From: Phosphoribacter sp964647395
GTDB lineage: Bacteria > Actinomycetota > Actinomycetes > Actinomycetales > Dermatophilaceae
DNA length: 64,000 nucleotides
Assembly: GCA_964647395.1 (NCBI GenBank)
Contig: CAZYHR010000002.1
Span: 25,574-89,573, forward strand
Direction of reading: 5' to 3'
Shown piece after piece: positions 8,254 through 18,642 of the stretch (its first letter is position 1; each line of letters begins with the position of its first letter). The translations under genes were made by a program, and so were the position numbers. Below the pieces are notes generated by a model. It was not told where the DNA came from. It searched no databases and saw only the letters and a list, made by a program, of their open reading frames with translations.

Positions 8254-9104
8254 CAGTCCTCCTGGCCCTCCACCCGGTCGATGAAGTCGAGGATGTCGCG
8301 GGCCGGCTGCTCGGGCTGGTCGAACAGGAACAGGTGACCCGCCTCGTCGTAGACGTGCAACTCGGAGCCCGGGATGAGCGAGGCGAGCAGCTCGGAGTTG
8401 GCCGGCGGGGCCATGCCGTCCTCCTCCGCGCCGAGCACCAGGGTCGGCAGGGTCAGCGTCCCCGCCCAGGGCAGCGAACTCCAGCCCATGAGCGCGCCGA
8501 CCTGGCAGCCCACGCCGAGCAGGGTGGTGCGGTGGGCGTACCAGCCCTTGAGCTCGGTCTCGAACAGCTGCGGATTGCGCCCGACCCGGCCGCGGTAGAC
8601 GAACGGGGCGGCCATCTCACGGATCACCGGGATGACGTAGCGCATCGGGTTGTTGGCCCACATGAGGGTCACCGGGTCGGAGGTGTGGCTGCCGGCCCCG
8701 ACGTTGGTCGCGCACAGGATGAGCGACTCGCAGCGGTCCGGGTAGTCCCGCGCGACCTGCTGGGCGATGGTGCCACCGAAGGAGAAGCCGAGCACGTGGG
8801 CCCGCTCCACACCCAGGACGTCGAGCGACTCGATGTAGAACTCGGCCAGCTCCGGCATGGACAGGATGTGGTTCGGCGGGCTGGACAGTCCGGTGCCGGG
8901 GTGGTCGACGGCGATGATGTCCCGGCCCTGCAGCCGCTTGGTCAACGGCTCCCAGGCCTCCAAGCAGGCTCCCAGCCCGTTGATCAGCAAGATGGGTACG
9001 CCAGGCGCGGGCTGACGACGGATGCGGACCTTGAGGTCCTTGATCCGGAGGAAGGTGTCCTCCATCGTCGAGTACTTGACCTTGCGGATCTTCGTCGCGG
9101 CCAT
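8253..9104 (-). CDS. phaZ: alpha/beta hydrolase, intracellular PHA depolymerase type
   Basis: Encodes 283 residues, the same length as the medium-chain PHA depolymerase PhaZ of Pseudomonas, which breaks down stored polymer. It shows the oxyanion segment LLINGLGACLEAWEPL, the nucleophile elbow GFSFGG with Ser108, an Asp in GAEEDGMAPP and a His in EAGHLFLFD. It overlaps phaC by an ATGA junction. Depolymerase is the best call from length, lid-region pattern and context; a general lactonase or esterase cannot be excluded. Confidence 0.78.
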   Translation of the reverse strand: MAATKIRKVKYSTMEDTFLRIKDLKVRIRRQPAPGVPILLINGLGACLEAWEPLTKRLQGRDIIAVDHPGTGLSSPPNHILSMPELAEFYIESLDVLGVERAHVLGFSFGGTIAQQVARDYPDRCESLILCATNVGAGSHTSDPVTLMWANNPMRYVIPVIREMAAPFVYRGRVGRNPQLFETELKGWYAHRTTLLGVGCQVGALMGWSSLPWAGTLTLPTLVLGAEEDGMAPPANSELLASLIPGSELHVYDEAGHLFLFDQPEQPARDILDFIDRVEGQED

Positions 9105-9177
9105 CGTGTCGGCCTCTCTCCTCGGTGGCGCTGTGCGCTCTCGGTCGTGGGGGTGAATCAGGAACTGGTCGCCGGGG

Positions 9178-10263
9178 TCAGTCGAACACGATGACGCTGC
9201 GGGCGACCGAGCCCTGCTGCATCTGCTCGAAGGCCTCGTTGACCTGCTCCAGGGGGATCCGGGCCGAGACCAGCTCGTCGAGTTTGAGCCGTCCCTGCTG
9301 GTAGAGCCGCGCGTAGCGGGGGATGTCGGTGCGGAACTGGTTGCTGCCCATCAACGAGCCCTGGATCCGCTTCTCGTACATGAAGTCGACGCCGGGCAGT
9401 TCGATGCTCGTGCCCAGGGCGATCATGCCGACGACGGTCGCGGTGCCACCGGGGCGCAGCATGGCGAAGGCCTGCTCGGTGGTCGGCTTGAGCCCGATCG
9501 CCTCGAAGGAGTAGTCGACCCCGTCGCCGGTCAGCGCCTTGATCTGCTCGAGGACGTCGCCCTCGGTGCCGTCGACCGTGTCGGTGGCGCCGAACGAGCG
9601 GGCCAGTTCGAGCTTGGCGGCGTTCATGTCGACGGCGATGACCCGCCCCGCGCCGGCCAGCATCGCGCCCTGGATGACGTTGAGCCCGACGCCGCCGCAG
9701 CCGATGACCGCGACGCTCGAGCCGCCGCGCACCTGCGCGGTGCGGAAGACCGCGCCGAGCCCGGTGGTGACCCCGCAGCCGAGCAGCGCCGCGCGGTCCA
9801 GCGGCACGTCCTCGTCGATCTTGGCAACCGCGTTCTCGTGCACCAGCATCCGCTCGGCGAACGAGGACAGGTCCAGGAACTGGTTGATGTCCTGGCCGCC
9901 CCGCTTGAGCCGCTGCGGCTCGCCGCGACCGCGCCGGGTGCCCCGCTTGGCGCACAGCACCAGCCGGCCCGAGGTGCAGTACTCGCAGGTGCCGCAGAAG
10001 ACCGACAGGCAGGTCACCACGTGGTCGCCGGGCTTGACGTGGGTGACGTCGCGCCCGACCTCCAGGACGACGCCGGCGGCCTCGTGGCCGACGACCGTGG
10101 GCAGCCGGGTGCGGTACTTGCCCTGCATGTAGTGCAGGTCGCTGTGGCAGACCCCGGCCGCCTTGGTCTGGACCAGGACCTCGCGGGGCCCGACGGCGTC
10201 GGTCTCGACGTCGTCGACGATGACCAGGTCGCCGGGTGCGGATTCGAGGAAAGCAGCCTTCAC
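9178..10263 (-). CDS. zinc-dependent alcohol dehydrogenase (class III-like MDR)
   Basis: A 361-residue medium-chain dehydrogenase. Catalytic zinc ligands lie in GVCHSD and GHEAAG, and the four-Cys structural zinc loop is CGTCEYCTSGRLVLC. The Rossmann motif is GCGGVGLNVIQ. It oxidises an alcohol or hydroxyl-adduct substrate with NAD or a bound nicotinamide cofactor; the substrate is not evident. It lies 46 bp after the EthD-like gene and 73 bp before the depolymerase gene in the same direction, so it may be part of the storage operon or feed aldehyde or alcohol units into WS/DGAT. Confidence 0.85.
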   Translation of the reverse strand: MKAAFLESAPGDLVIVDDVETDAVGPREVLVQTKAAGVCHSDLHYMQGKYRTRLPTVVGHEAAGVVLEVGRDVTHVKPGDHVVTCLSVFCGTCEYCTSGRLVLCAKRGTRRGRGEPQRLKRGGQDINQFLDLSSFAERMLVHENAVAKIDEDVPLDRAALLGCGVTTGLGAVFRTAQVRGGSSVAVIGCGGVGLNVIQGAMLAGAGRVIAVDMNAAKLELARSFGATDTVDGTEGDVLEQIKALTGDGVDYSFEAIGLKPTTEQAFAMLRPGGTATVVGMIALGTSIELPGVDFMYEKRIQGSLMGSNQFRTDIPRYARLYQQGRLKLDELVSARIPLEQVNEAFEQMQQGSVARSVIVFD

Positions 10264-10309
10264 GTCGTTCTCCTTGGTCGGGCGCGACGTCGCGCGCGGT
10301 TGCGTCGGA

Positions 10310-10642
10310 TCACCGGGACGTCGCGCCGTCCGCCTCGATCACCTCGGGATCATCGAGCGTGACCATGGTGGCCAACTCGATCCCGCCGATCTCGGCGAGG
10401 TTGCGTCCCGCCTCGGCCCACTCCGCAGAAGCCATCGCCGCCTTGACCGCCGCCGGGTCGGTGAAGTGCATGGTGGCGAGCAGCAGCAGCGGCTCGCCCA
10501 GCACGGTGCGGCGGACCTTGGAGATCTCCACCCGGATCAGGCCCGGCGTGCGCGCGACGAGCGGCACGTGGGTGCTCCGGTAGGCGGCCTCGAAGGCGTC
10601 CGGGTCGGCAGGCATGCGGTAAAGAGCGACGAAGCGGCTCAA
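10310..10642 (-). CDS. EthD family protein
   Basis: Encodes 110 residues from a TTG start at 10642, chosen because GGGAGG sits 6 bp upstream and because the family begins with a short strand (SRFVALYRMPADPDAFEAAY). The upstream ATG at 10660 would put the ribosome site inside the gene. EthD proteins are small dimeric ferredoxin-fold alpha+beta barrels found beside catabolic genes; H-V-P-L in RSTHVPLVARTPGL and W in ASAEWAEAGRNLAEIGG are typical. The biochemical role is unknown. It is the first gene of the minus-strand storage operon and faces the phenylacetate operon. Confidence 0.8.
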   Translation of the reverse strand: MSRFVALYRMPADPDAFEAAYRSTHVPLVARTPGLIRVEISKVRRTVLGEPLLLLATMHFTDPAAVKAAMASAEWAEAGRNLAEIGGIELATMVTLDDPEVIEADGATSR

Positions 10643-11031
10643 GAGGTGCCTCCCTGCCATCGACGGTGATGTTGGTGGTGCCGGGGCAAACGCTAGCCCG
10701 CACCTGGGCGGGCCGGGAAGTTCAGCCGCCACAGGTCACCCTGCCAAGGATTAAGCGACTGAACGTTCGGGATACTACGCGACCCCCGTCCGGTCCGACA
10801 GACCGGGGCCTGTGACCTAGCGCTCCCGGGTCCGGGTGCGCGACCACCGGCCGGTATGCCGCCCCGGCGGCGGCCGGGTGGCCGGGCGGCGGCGGCCGGT
10901 CCGCCGAGCCGGGGCGTGGCATACTCGTGCCACTTGCTCTCCGGCCCGGAAGCAGGCCTATGCTCAGGGTCTGGGGTTTCTCACGACCTCGCCACGACCG
11001 TCAACGAGGACCGTCAACGAGGAGGAGTCGC
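10643..11031. promoter_or_regulatory. divergent control region between storage operon and phenylacetate genes
   Basis: No gene is seen in these 389 bp. The stretch 10757-10776 (GACTGAACGTTCGGGATAC region) shares the 10-mer GAACGTTCGG (10761-10770) with the palindrome upstream of paaA. CCGGTC-N5-GACCGG lies at 10790-10806, one GGTATGCCGC copy at 10853-10862, and GTGGCA-N6-TGCCAC at 10916-10933. A regulator of the TetR type (PaaR) acting on both directions is plausible. The region 11004-11028 has a short direct repeat (CGTCAACGAGGA) and the ribosome site GAGGAG of the next gene. Confidence 0.5.
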
Positions 11032-11883
11032 ATGGCCGAGCCGGACTCGATGGTGCAGCGTTACGCCGAGGCGTTCCCGGCGCTGTCCTTCGGATCGTCC
11101 GACGACGGGATCCTCGAGTTGGTGATGAGCAAGCCGGGTCGGCTCAACGCCGCCGACCGCAGCATGCACCGCCAACTCGCCGACGTCTGGCTGACCATCG
11201 ACCAGGACGACGAGGTCGAGGTCGTCATCGTCCGGGGCGAGGGCGGGGCGTTCAGCGCCGGCGGCGACTTCGACATGATCGACGACATCATCGCCGACTT
11301 CGCCGACCGGGCCACGGTGTGGCGCGAGGCGCGCGACCTGGTCTACAACACCATCAACTGCTCCAAGCCGGTCGTCTCGGCGATGGAGGGCCCGGCGGTC
11401 GGGGCCGGGCTGGTCGTCGGTCTGCTTGCCGACATCTCGATCGCCGGGCGCAACGCCCGGATCATCGACGGCCACACCCGCATCGGGGTCGTCGCGGGTG
11501 ACCACGCGGCGATCGTCTGGCCGCTGCTGTGCGGCCTGGCCAAGAGCAAGTACTACCTGCTGCTGTGCGATCCGGTGTCCGGGCAGGAGGCCGAGCGGAT
11601 CGGGCTGGTGTCGCTGGTCGTCGACGACGGTCAGACGCTGGCCAAGGCGCACGAGATCGCGTTGCGGCTGCGCGACGGGTCGGCACCGGCGATCCGGTGG
11701 ACCAAGTACTCGCTGAACAACTGGCTGCGGCTGGCCGGCCCGACCTTCGACACCTCGCTGGCCCTGGAGTTCCTCGCCTTCACCGGCCCGGACGCCAAAG
11801 AGGGCGTCGATGCCCGCCGAGCCAAGCGGAGCCCGGAGTTTAGGGGACCGCGCCGACCTTCCGGTGTCGAGGCAACCACGTGA
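11032..11883 (+). CDS. enoyl-CoA hydratase/isomerase family protein
   Basis: Encodes 283 residues from the ATG at 11032 (GAGGAG ribosome site 7 bp upstream). It is a crotonase-fold protein; the oxyanion hole is in GAFSAGGDFDMI and the second in GPAVGAGLVVG. The usual hydratase Glu in the PGxGG region is replaced by RIGVVAGDHAAI, so an Asp may be the base, as in ring-1,2-epoxyphenylacetyl-CoA isomerase (PaaG) and some isomerases. It ends with the family tail RAKRSPEFRG. It sits between a PaaR-like site and paaA, so a role in phenylacetate beta-oxidation or ring-epoxide isomerisation is likely but not proven. Confidence 0.82.
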   Translation: MAEPDSMVQRYAEAFPALSFGSSDDGILELVMSKPGRLNAADRSMHRQLADVWLTIDQDDEVEVVIVRGEGGAFSAGGDFDMIDDIIADFADRATVWREARDLVYNTINCSKPVVSAMEGPAVGAGLVVGLLADISIAGRNARIIDGHTRIGVVAGDHAAIVWPLLCGLAKSKYYLLLCDPVSGQEAERIGLVSLVVDDGQTLAKAHEIALRLRDGSAPAIRWTKYSLNNWLRLAGPTFDTSLALEFLAFTGPDAKEGVDARRAKRSPEFRGPRRPSGVEATT

Positions 11884-11906
11884 TACCTGCGATGAAAGGA
11901 CGGGTT

Positions 11907-11937
11907 TACAGACGAACGTTCGGTCAGTAATACTGAC
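11907..11937. promoter_or_regulatory. overlapping palindromes upstream of paaA, PaaR-type operator
   Basis: GACGAACGTTCGGTC (11911-11925, imperfect palindrome centred on AACGTT) overlaps GTCAGTAATACTGAC (11923-11937, perfect 15-bp palindrome). The right part CGTTCGGTCAGT matches the published half-site CGNNCGGTNAGT of the corynebacterial TetR-family regulator PaaR, which is released by phenylacetyl-CoA. The left half lacks one base of that consensus. It lies about 90 bp before the paaA start. Confidence 0.55.
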
Positions 11938-12026
11938 AGCAAAGCACGGAGGTCCCGTGGCTTCGACGTCCCCTGCCAGTCGATCCCGGACCCACACCCT
12001 CGAACCAGGCTCAAGGAGGAGCGCCG

Positions 12027-13028
12027 ATGTACGGAGCATCGTTCGGTAACGACGACGACGCCAACGCGGTCAACAAGGACGGCACGGCCGAGCAGCAGTC
12101 ACACTTCCAGGCGATCATCGACGCGGACTCGCGCATCGAGCCCCGCGACTGGATGCCGGAGGCCTACCGGCAGACCATGATCCGCCAGATCGCCCAGCAC
12201 GCCCACTCGGAGATCATCGGCATGCAGCCGGAGGGCAACTGGATCACCCGGGCCCCGAGCCTGCGCCGCAAGGCCATCCTCATGGCCAAGGTCCAGGACG
12301 AGGCCGGCCACGGCCAGTACCTCTACTCCGCCATGGAGACCCTGGGCATGAGCCGCGACGAGGCCATGGACCTGCTGCACGTCGGCAAGCACAAGTACTC
12401 GTCGATCTTCAACTACCCGGCCCTCAACTGGGGCGACGTCGGGGCGATCGGCTGGCTGGTCGACGGCGCGGCGATCCAGAACCAGATCCCGCTGTGCCGC
12501 ACCTCCTACGGCCCCTACGCCCGGGCGATGATCCGCATCTGCAAGGAGGAGTCGTTCCACCAGCGGCAGGGCTACGAGGCGCTCTACGTGCTCGCGCACG
12601 GCAGCCCGGCCCAGAAGCGGATGGCCCAGGACGCCATCAACCGGGTCTGGTGGCCCGCGCTGATGATGTTCGGTCCGCCGGACGCCAAGTCGACGCACAC
12701 CCAGCAGTCGATGGAGTGGAAGATCAAGCGGCACACCAACGACGAGCTGCGCCAGAAGTTCGTCGACATGTGCGTGCCGCAGGTCGAGGCCCTCGGGCTC
12801 ACCTTCCCGGACCCCGAGCTCAAGTGGAACGAGGAGCGGGGCCACTACGACTTCGGCGAGATCGACTGGGACGAGATGTTCCGGGTCGTCAAGGGCGACG
12901 GCCCGTGCAACAAGCAGCGCATGGACCACCGCCGCCTGGCCCACGAGGAGGGCCGCTGGGTGCGTGAGGCTGCCAACGCGTATGCCGCCAAGGCAGCGGC
13001 TCGGGCTCAGAAGGAGCAGGCGGCATGA
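12027..13028 (+). CDS. paaA: 1,2-phenylacetyl-CoA epoxidase, catalytic subunit PaaA
   Basis: A 333-residue diiron oxygenase subunit that epoxidises the aromatic ring of phenylacetyl-CoA with O2. Carboxylate/His iron ligands are visible in KVQDEAGHGQYLYS (E-x2-H) and KEESFHQRQGYEAL (E-x2-H). The start ATG at 12027 has AAGGAGG upstream. The GTATGCCGC motif falls at codons near the C-terminus (ANAYAAKAAAR). It heads paaABCDE, with an ATGA overlap into paaB. The candidate PaaR operator is upstream. Confidence 0.97.
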   Translation: MYGASFGNDDDANAVNKDGTAEQQSHFQAIIDADSRIEPRDWMPEAYRQTMIRQIAQHAHSEIIGMQPEGNWITRAPSLRRKAILMAKVQDEAGHGQYLYSAMETLGMSRDEAMDLLHVGKHKYSSIFNYPALNWGDVGAIGWLVDGAAIQNQIPLCRTSYGPYARAMIRICKEESFHQRQGYEALYVLAHGSPAQKRMAQDAINRVWWPALMMFGPPDAKSTHTQQSMEWKIKRHTNDELRQKFVDMCVPQVEALGLTFPDPELKWNEERGHYDFGEIDWDEMFRVVKGDGPCNKQRMDHRRLAHEEGRWVREAANAYAAKAAARAQKEQAA

Positions 13029-13324
13029 GTGACAACGGAGAGCGCCGGGACGAGTGGGCCATCTTCGAGGTCTTCGTGCGGCCCAAGCGCGGTCTGTCGC
13101 ACAACCACGTCGGCAGCATCCACGCCCCGGACCACAAGATGGCGCTCAAGAACGCCCGTGACCTCTACACCCGCCGGCAGGAGGGGGTGTCGATCTGGGT
13201 GGTCGCCAGCAGCGACATCACGGCCAGTTCGCCGGACGAGAAGGACGCCTTCTTCGAGCCGTCGGCTGACAAGATCTACCGCCACCCGACCTTCTACGAC
13301 GTGCCCGAAGGGGTGCAGATGTGA
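13025..13324 (+). CDS. paaB: phenylacetyl-CoA epoxidase subunit PaaB
   Basis: A 99-residue small subunit of the epoxidase complex, with the family pattern WAIFEVFVRPKRGLSHNHVG and the end KIYRHPTFYDVPEGV. PaaB has no metal site and bridges the PaaA and PaaC dimers. Its ATG overlaps the paaA stop by 4 bp, and its stop overlaps the paaC start, giving tight coupling and stoichiometric expression. Confidence 0.96.
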   Translation: MSDNGERRDEWAIFEVFVRPKRGLSHNHVGSIHAPDHKMALKNARDLYTRRQEGVSIWVVASSDITASSPDEKDAFFEPSADKIYRHPTFYDVPEGVQM

Positions 13325-14094
13325 TGGCGGAGGCAACCGATCCCACCGACCTGTTCGAATACGCCATCCGGCTCGGTGACGACTCGCTGGTCATGTCGCA
13401 CCGCGTCGCGGAGTGGACCAGTTGGGCGCCCCAGCTCGAGGAGGACATGGCCCTGGTCAACTGCGGGCTCGACCTGCTCGGCCAGGCCCGCAACCTGCTC
13501 ACCTACGCCGGCGTCGTCGAGGGCGAGGGCCGCACCGAGGACGACTTCGCCTATCTGCGCGAGGAGCACGACTTCCACAACGTGCACCTCGTCGAGCACC
13601 CGACCGTGCACCACTTCGGCCGGCTGGTCGCCCAGCTGTTCTACTACTCGGCCTACGCGGTGCCGCTGTGGCAGCAGCTGTCCGCGTCGAGCAACTCCGA
13701 GTTGGCCGAGATCGCGGTCAAGTCGCTCAAGGAGGCGCGCTACCACCTCGAGCACGCCGCGTCCTGGGTGATCCGGCTCGGCGACGGCACCGAGGAGTCG
13801 CACGCCAAGATGCAGGAGGCGCTCGACCACTTCTGGCCCTACACCGGCGACCTGTTCGAGGCCGACGCGGTCGTCACCCGGCTGGTCGCGGCCGGGGTGG
13901 CCGCCGACCCGGCCGCGATCAAGGCGTCCTGGGACCAGACGGTCGACACGGTGCTGGCCGAGGCCACCCTGGCCAAGCCCACGGTCAACCTGCGTCAGGG
14001 CAAGGGCCGCGAGGGCGAGCACACCGAGAACCTCGGCTACCTGCTGGCGGAGATGCAGTACATCCACCGCCTGCACCCCGGAGTGACGTGGTGA
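13321..14094 (+). CDS. paaC: phenylacetyl-CoA epoxidase structural subunit PaaC
   Basis: A 257-residue ferritin-like paralogue of PaaA that has lost iron and serves as the structural partner in the (PaaAC)2 core. Typical segments are LGDDSLVMSHRVAEWTSWAP and EARYHLEHAASWVIRLGDGT. Either the GTG at 13321 or the ATG at 13324 may be used, both overlapping the paaB stop. The next gene starts within its last codons. Confidence 0.95.
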   Translation: MMAEATDPTDLFEYAIRLGDDSLVMSHRVAEWTSWAPQLEEDMALVNCGLDLLGQARNLLTYAGVVEGEGRTEDDFAYLREEHDFHNVHLVEHPTVHHFGRLVAQLFYYSAYAVPLWQQLSASSNSELAEIAVKSLKEARYHLEHAASWVIRLGDGTEESHAKMQEALDHFWPYTGDLFEADAVVTRLVAAGVAADPAAIKASWDQTVDTVLAEATLAKPTVNLRQGKGREGEHTENLGYLLAEMQYIHRLHPGVTW

Positions 14095-14600
14095 TCATGG
14101 CGGACACCGCGGTGACGCCACGGGAATCGCTGGATCGGGTCACCGACCCGGAGATCCCGGTGCTCACCATCGCCGACCTCGGGATGCTCCGCGACATCGT
14201 GGAGCATCCCGACGGCACCGTCGAGGTCGTCATCACCCCCACCTACTCGGGCTGCCCGGCGATGGACGAGATCCGCTCGGACATCGAGAAGGCCCTGCAC
14301 GAGGACGGCTACCAGCAGGTCACCGTGACCACGGTGCTGTCCCCAGCCTGGACCACCGACTGGATGTCCGAGGAGGGCAAGGCCAAGTTGCGCGACTACG
14401 GGATCGCGCCGCCGACCGGCCGGGCCCCCAGCGGGCCCGTCCCGGTGGCGCTGTCGACCCGGCCGCCGGACGAGCCGGTGCCCTGCCCGCGGTGCGGTGA
14501 GCCGGGCCGGCTCACCGCCCGATTCGGCTCGACCGCCTGCAAGTCGATGTATGTCTGCACCGCCTGCCTGGAGCCGTTCGACCACTTCAAGAACCTGTAA
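14091..14600 (+). CDS. paaD: phenylacetyl-CoA epoxidase maturation factor PaaD
   Basis: Encodes 169 residues from the GTG at 14091 (GGAG 7 bp upstream, overlapping the paaC stop); the ATG at 14097 is possible. The N-terminal MIP18/DUF59 domain has TDPEIPVLTIADLGM and the Cys of TPTYSGCPAMD, as in Fe-S assembly proteins. The C-terminal zinc ribbon has Cys pairs in PCPRCGEPG and YVCTACLEP, with a further Cys in STACKSM. PaaD is needed to assemble the epoxidase or its reductase Fe-S centre. A 34-bp gap separates it from paaE. Confidence 0.93.
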   Translation: MIMADTAVTPRESLDRVTDPEIPVLTIADLGMLRDIVEHPDGTVEVVITPTYSGCPAMDEIRSDIEKALHEDGYQQVTVTTVLSPAWTTDWMSEEGKAKLRDYGIAPPTGRAPSGPVPVALSTRPPDEPVPCPRCGEPGRLTARFGSTACKSMYVCTACLEPFDHFKNL

Positions 14601-14634
14601 GCACCGACTCAGCGAGGAGACGGGGAGAGCACCG

Positions 14635-15735
14635 ATGTCCACCACCACCGACGCCAGCCCGCGCAAACGCGTCGCGTTCCATGTCCTCAAGGTCAAGGAA
14701 CTCGACCGGATCACCGACGACGCGGTCGCGATCACCTTCGACGTGCCCGAGGAACTGCGGGACGAGTTCCGCTACGAGCCGGGCCAGCACGTCGCGGTGC
14801 GCGCGACCATCGCCGGCGACGACGTGCGGCGCAACTACTCGATCTGTGCTCCGGCCGGGTCCGGGCGGCTGCGCATCGGCGTCAAGCGGCTGCCGACCGG
14901 CGTGTTCTCCGGCTACGCCCTCGAGCGGCTGCAGGTCGGGGACAGCCTCGAGGTGATGAGCCCGACGGGCAACTTCACCCTCGAGGACAGCGGCGGCCAG
15001 CCGCGCCACATCGGGGCCGTGGCCGCCGGCTCGGGCATCACCCCGATCCTGTCGATCCTGTCCTCGGTCCTGCAGGACGAGCCGCACAGCCGGGCCACCC
15101 TGATCTTCGTCAACCCGACGACCAGTTCGATCATGTTCCTCGAGGAGTTGGAGGACCTCAAGAACGCCCACCTGGGCCGGTTCGAGGCCTTCTACGTGCT
15201 GGACAACGAGCGGCAGGACACCGAGATCCTGTCCGGCCGCCTGGACGCCGAGCGCCTGGTGCAGATCCTCGAGGGGTCCGGCGCGGGCAGCGTCGACGAC
15301 TGGTTCCTGTGCGGCCCGCTGCCGCTGACCGACGTGGTGCGTGAGGCGCTGATGTCCCGCGGCGTCGAGGACGAGCACATCCACCGCGAGCTGTTCCACA
15401 CCAGCGCCGCTCCGCCGCCGTCCCCGCCGAAGATCGAGGGCGACGCCGCCGCCGAGGGCTTCGCGGTGACCGTCGTCCTGGACGGCCGGTCCACCGACTT
15501 CAAGCTGCAGCCGGGCACCCAGACCATCCTCGACGCGGCCCGGGTCATCCGCGCTGAGATCCCCTACGCGTGCAAGAACGGCGTCTGCGGCACCTGCCGC
15601 TGCAAGATCACCTCGGGCTCGGTCGAGATGGTCCAGAACTACGCCCTGGAGAAGGACGAGGTGGACAAGGGCTACGTCCTGGCCTGCCAGTCCTATCCGA
15701 CCTCGGACGGCATCGTCGCCGATTTCGACGCCTGA
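14635..15735 (+). CDS. paaE: phenylacetyl-CoA epoxidase reductase PaaE
   Basis: A 366-residue NADPH-dependent flavin/iron-sulfur reductase that supplies electrons to PaaAC. The FAD domain shows RRNYSICAPAG (R-x-Y-S), the nucleotide domain GAVAAGSGITPILSIL and FLCGPLPLTD, and the C-terminal plant-type [2Fe-2S] ferredoxin CKNGVCGTCRCK plus the distal Cys in VLACQSYP. An Ala/Pro linker at ~260-270 joins the two. The ATG at 14635 is preceded by GGGGAGAG. It ends the paaABCDE run and is followed by a motif-pair inverted repeat. Confidence 0.95.
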   Translation: MSTTTDASPRKRVAFHVLKVKELDRITDDAVAITFDVPEELRDEFRYEPGQHVAVRATIAGDDVRRNYSICAPAGSGRLRIGVKRLPTGVFSGYALERLQVGDSLEVMSPTGNFTLEDSGGQPRHIGAVAAGSGITPILSILSSVLQDEPHSRATLIFVNPTTSSIMFLEELEDLKNAHLGRFEAFYVLDNERQDTEILSGRLDAERLVQILEGSGAGSVDDWFLCGPLPLTDVVREALMSRGVEDEHIHRELFHTSAAPPPSPPKIEGDAAAEGFAVTVVLDGRSTDFKLQPGTQTILDAARVIRAEIPYACKNGVCGTCRCKITSGSVEMVQNYALEKDEVDKGYVLACQSYPTSDGIVADFDA

Positions 15736-15791
15736 ACCCTCCCCGTGAGGGGCGAACCTGGCCCGCCTACTGAGCCAGACCATCGACGCCC

Positions 15792-15830
15792 CGGTATGCC
15801 GCGTGGCAGACTCGGCCTCGCGGCATACCG
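15792..15830 (+). terminator. inverted pair of GGTATGCCGC after paaE
   Basis: Arms CGGTATGCCGCG (15792-15803) and CGCGGCATACCG (15819-15830) are perfectly complementary over 12 bp with a 15-bp spacer. It lies 57 bp after the paaE stop and before the thiolase gene. It is probably a transcript end or processing site formed by the dispersed motif. Confidence 0.6.
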
Positions 15831-15892
15831 TTGCGCCACCAGTCAGCTGACCACACGTGACCAAATCCGGCACACCAAGAACCGAGAAGGAC

Positions 15893-17095
<1,203 letters not shown>

Positions 17096-17161
17096 CCCGA
17101 CAACCACCCAATCCCTGAGCCCGCGTCACAGACCCTCCCCCTTTAGGAAGGACCGCAACCG

Positions 17162-18472
<1,311 letters not shown>

Positions 18473-18490
18473 CCAGCCGGACCGCACGGT

Positions 18491-18525
18491 CCCGGCCGGC
18501 CGGCGCAACGCGCCGACCGGCCGGG
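18491..18525 (+). terminator. GC-rich hairpin after paaK
   Basis: Arms CCCGGCCGGCCGGCGC (18491-18506) and GCGCCGACCGGCCGGG (18510-18525) pair over 16 bp with one mismatch and a 3-base loop (AAC), 18 bp after the paaK stop. There is no U tract. It is a likely end of the phenylacetate transcript. Confidence 0.7.
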
Positions 18526-18560
18526 GCCAAAGTGCTGTTCTCCGGGCCCGTTGCGGCATA

Positions 18561-18609
18561 GCATCCGACAATCGATGCATCGGACGGTCGGTGCATCCGG
18601 GAATCGATG
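18561..18609. promoter_or_regulatory. 17-bp direct repeats upstream of the SDR gene, candidate operator pair
   Basis: GCATCCGACAATCGATG (18561-18577) and GCATCCGGGAATCGATG (18593-18609) match at 15 of 17 positions with a 32-bp period, three helical turns. The first copy overlaps the perfect palindrome CGATGCATCG (18573-18582) and TCCGA-N11-TCGGA (18564-18584). The pair ends 33 bp before the start codon at 18643, so a dimeric regulator could bind both on one face. Confidence 0.5.
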
Positions 18610-18642
18610 ACCGTGCTGCTCCCCTGACGACAAGGACGTTTG

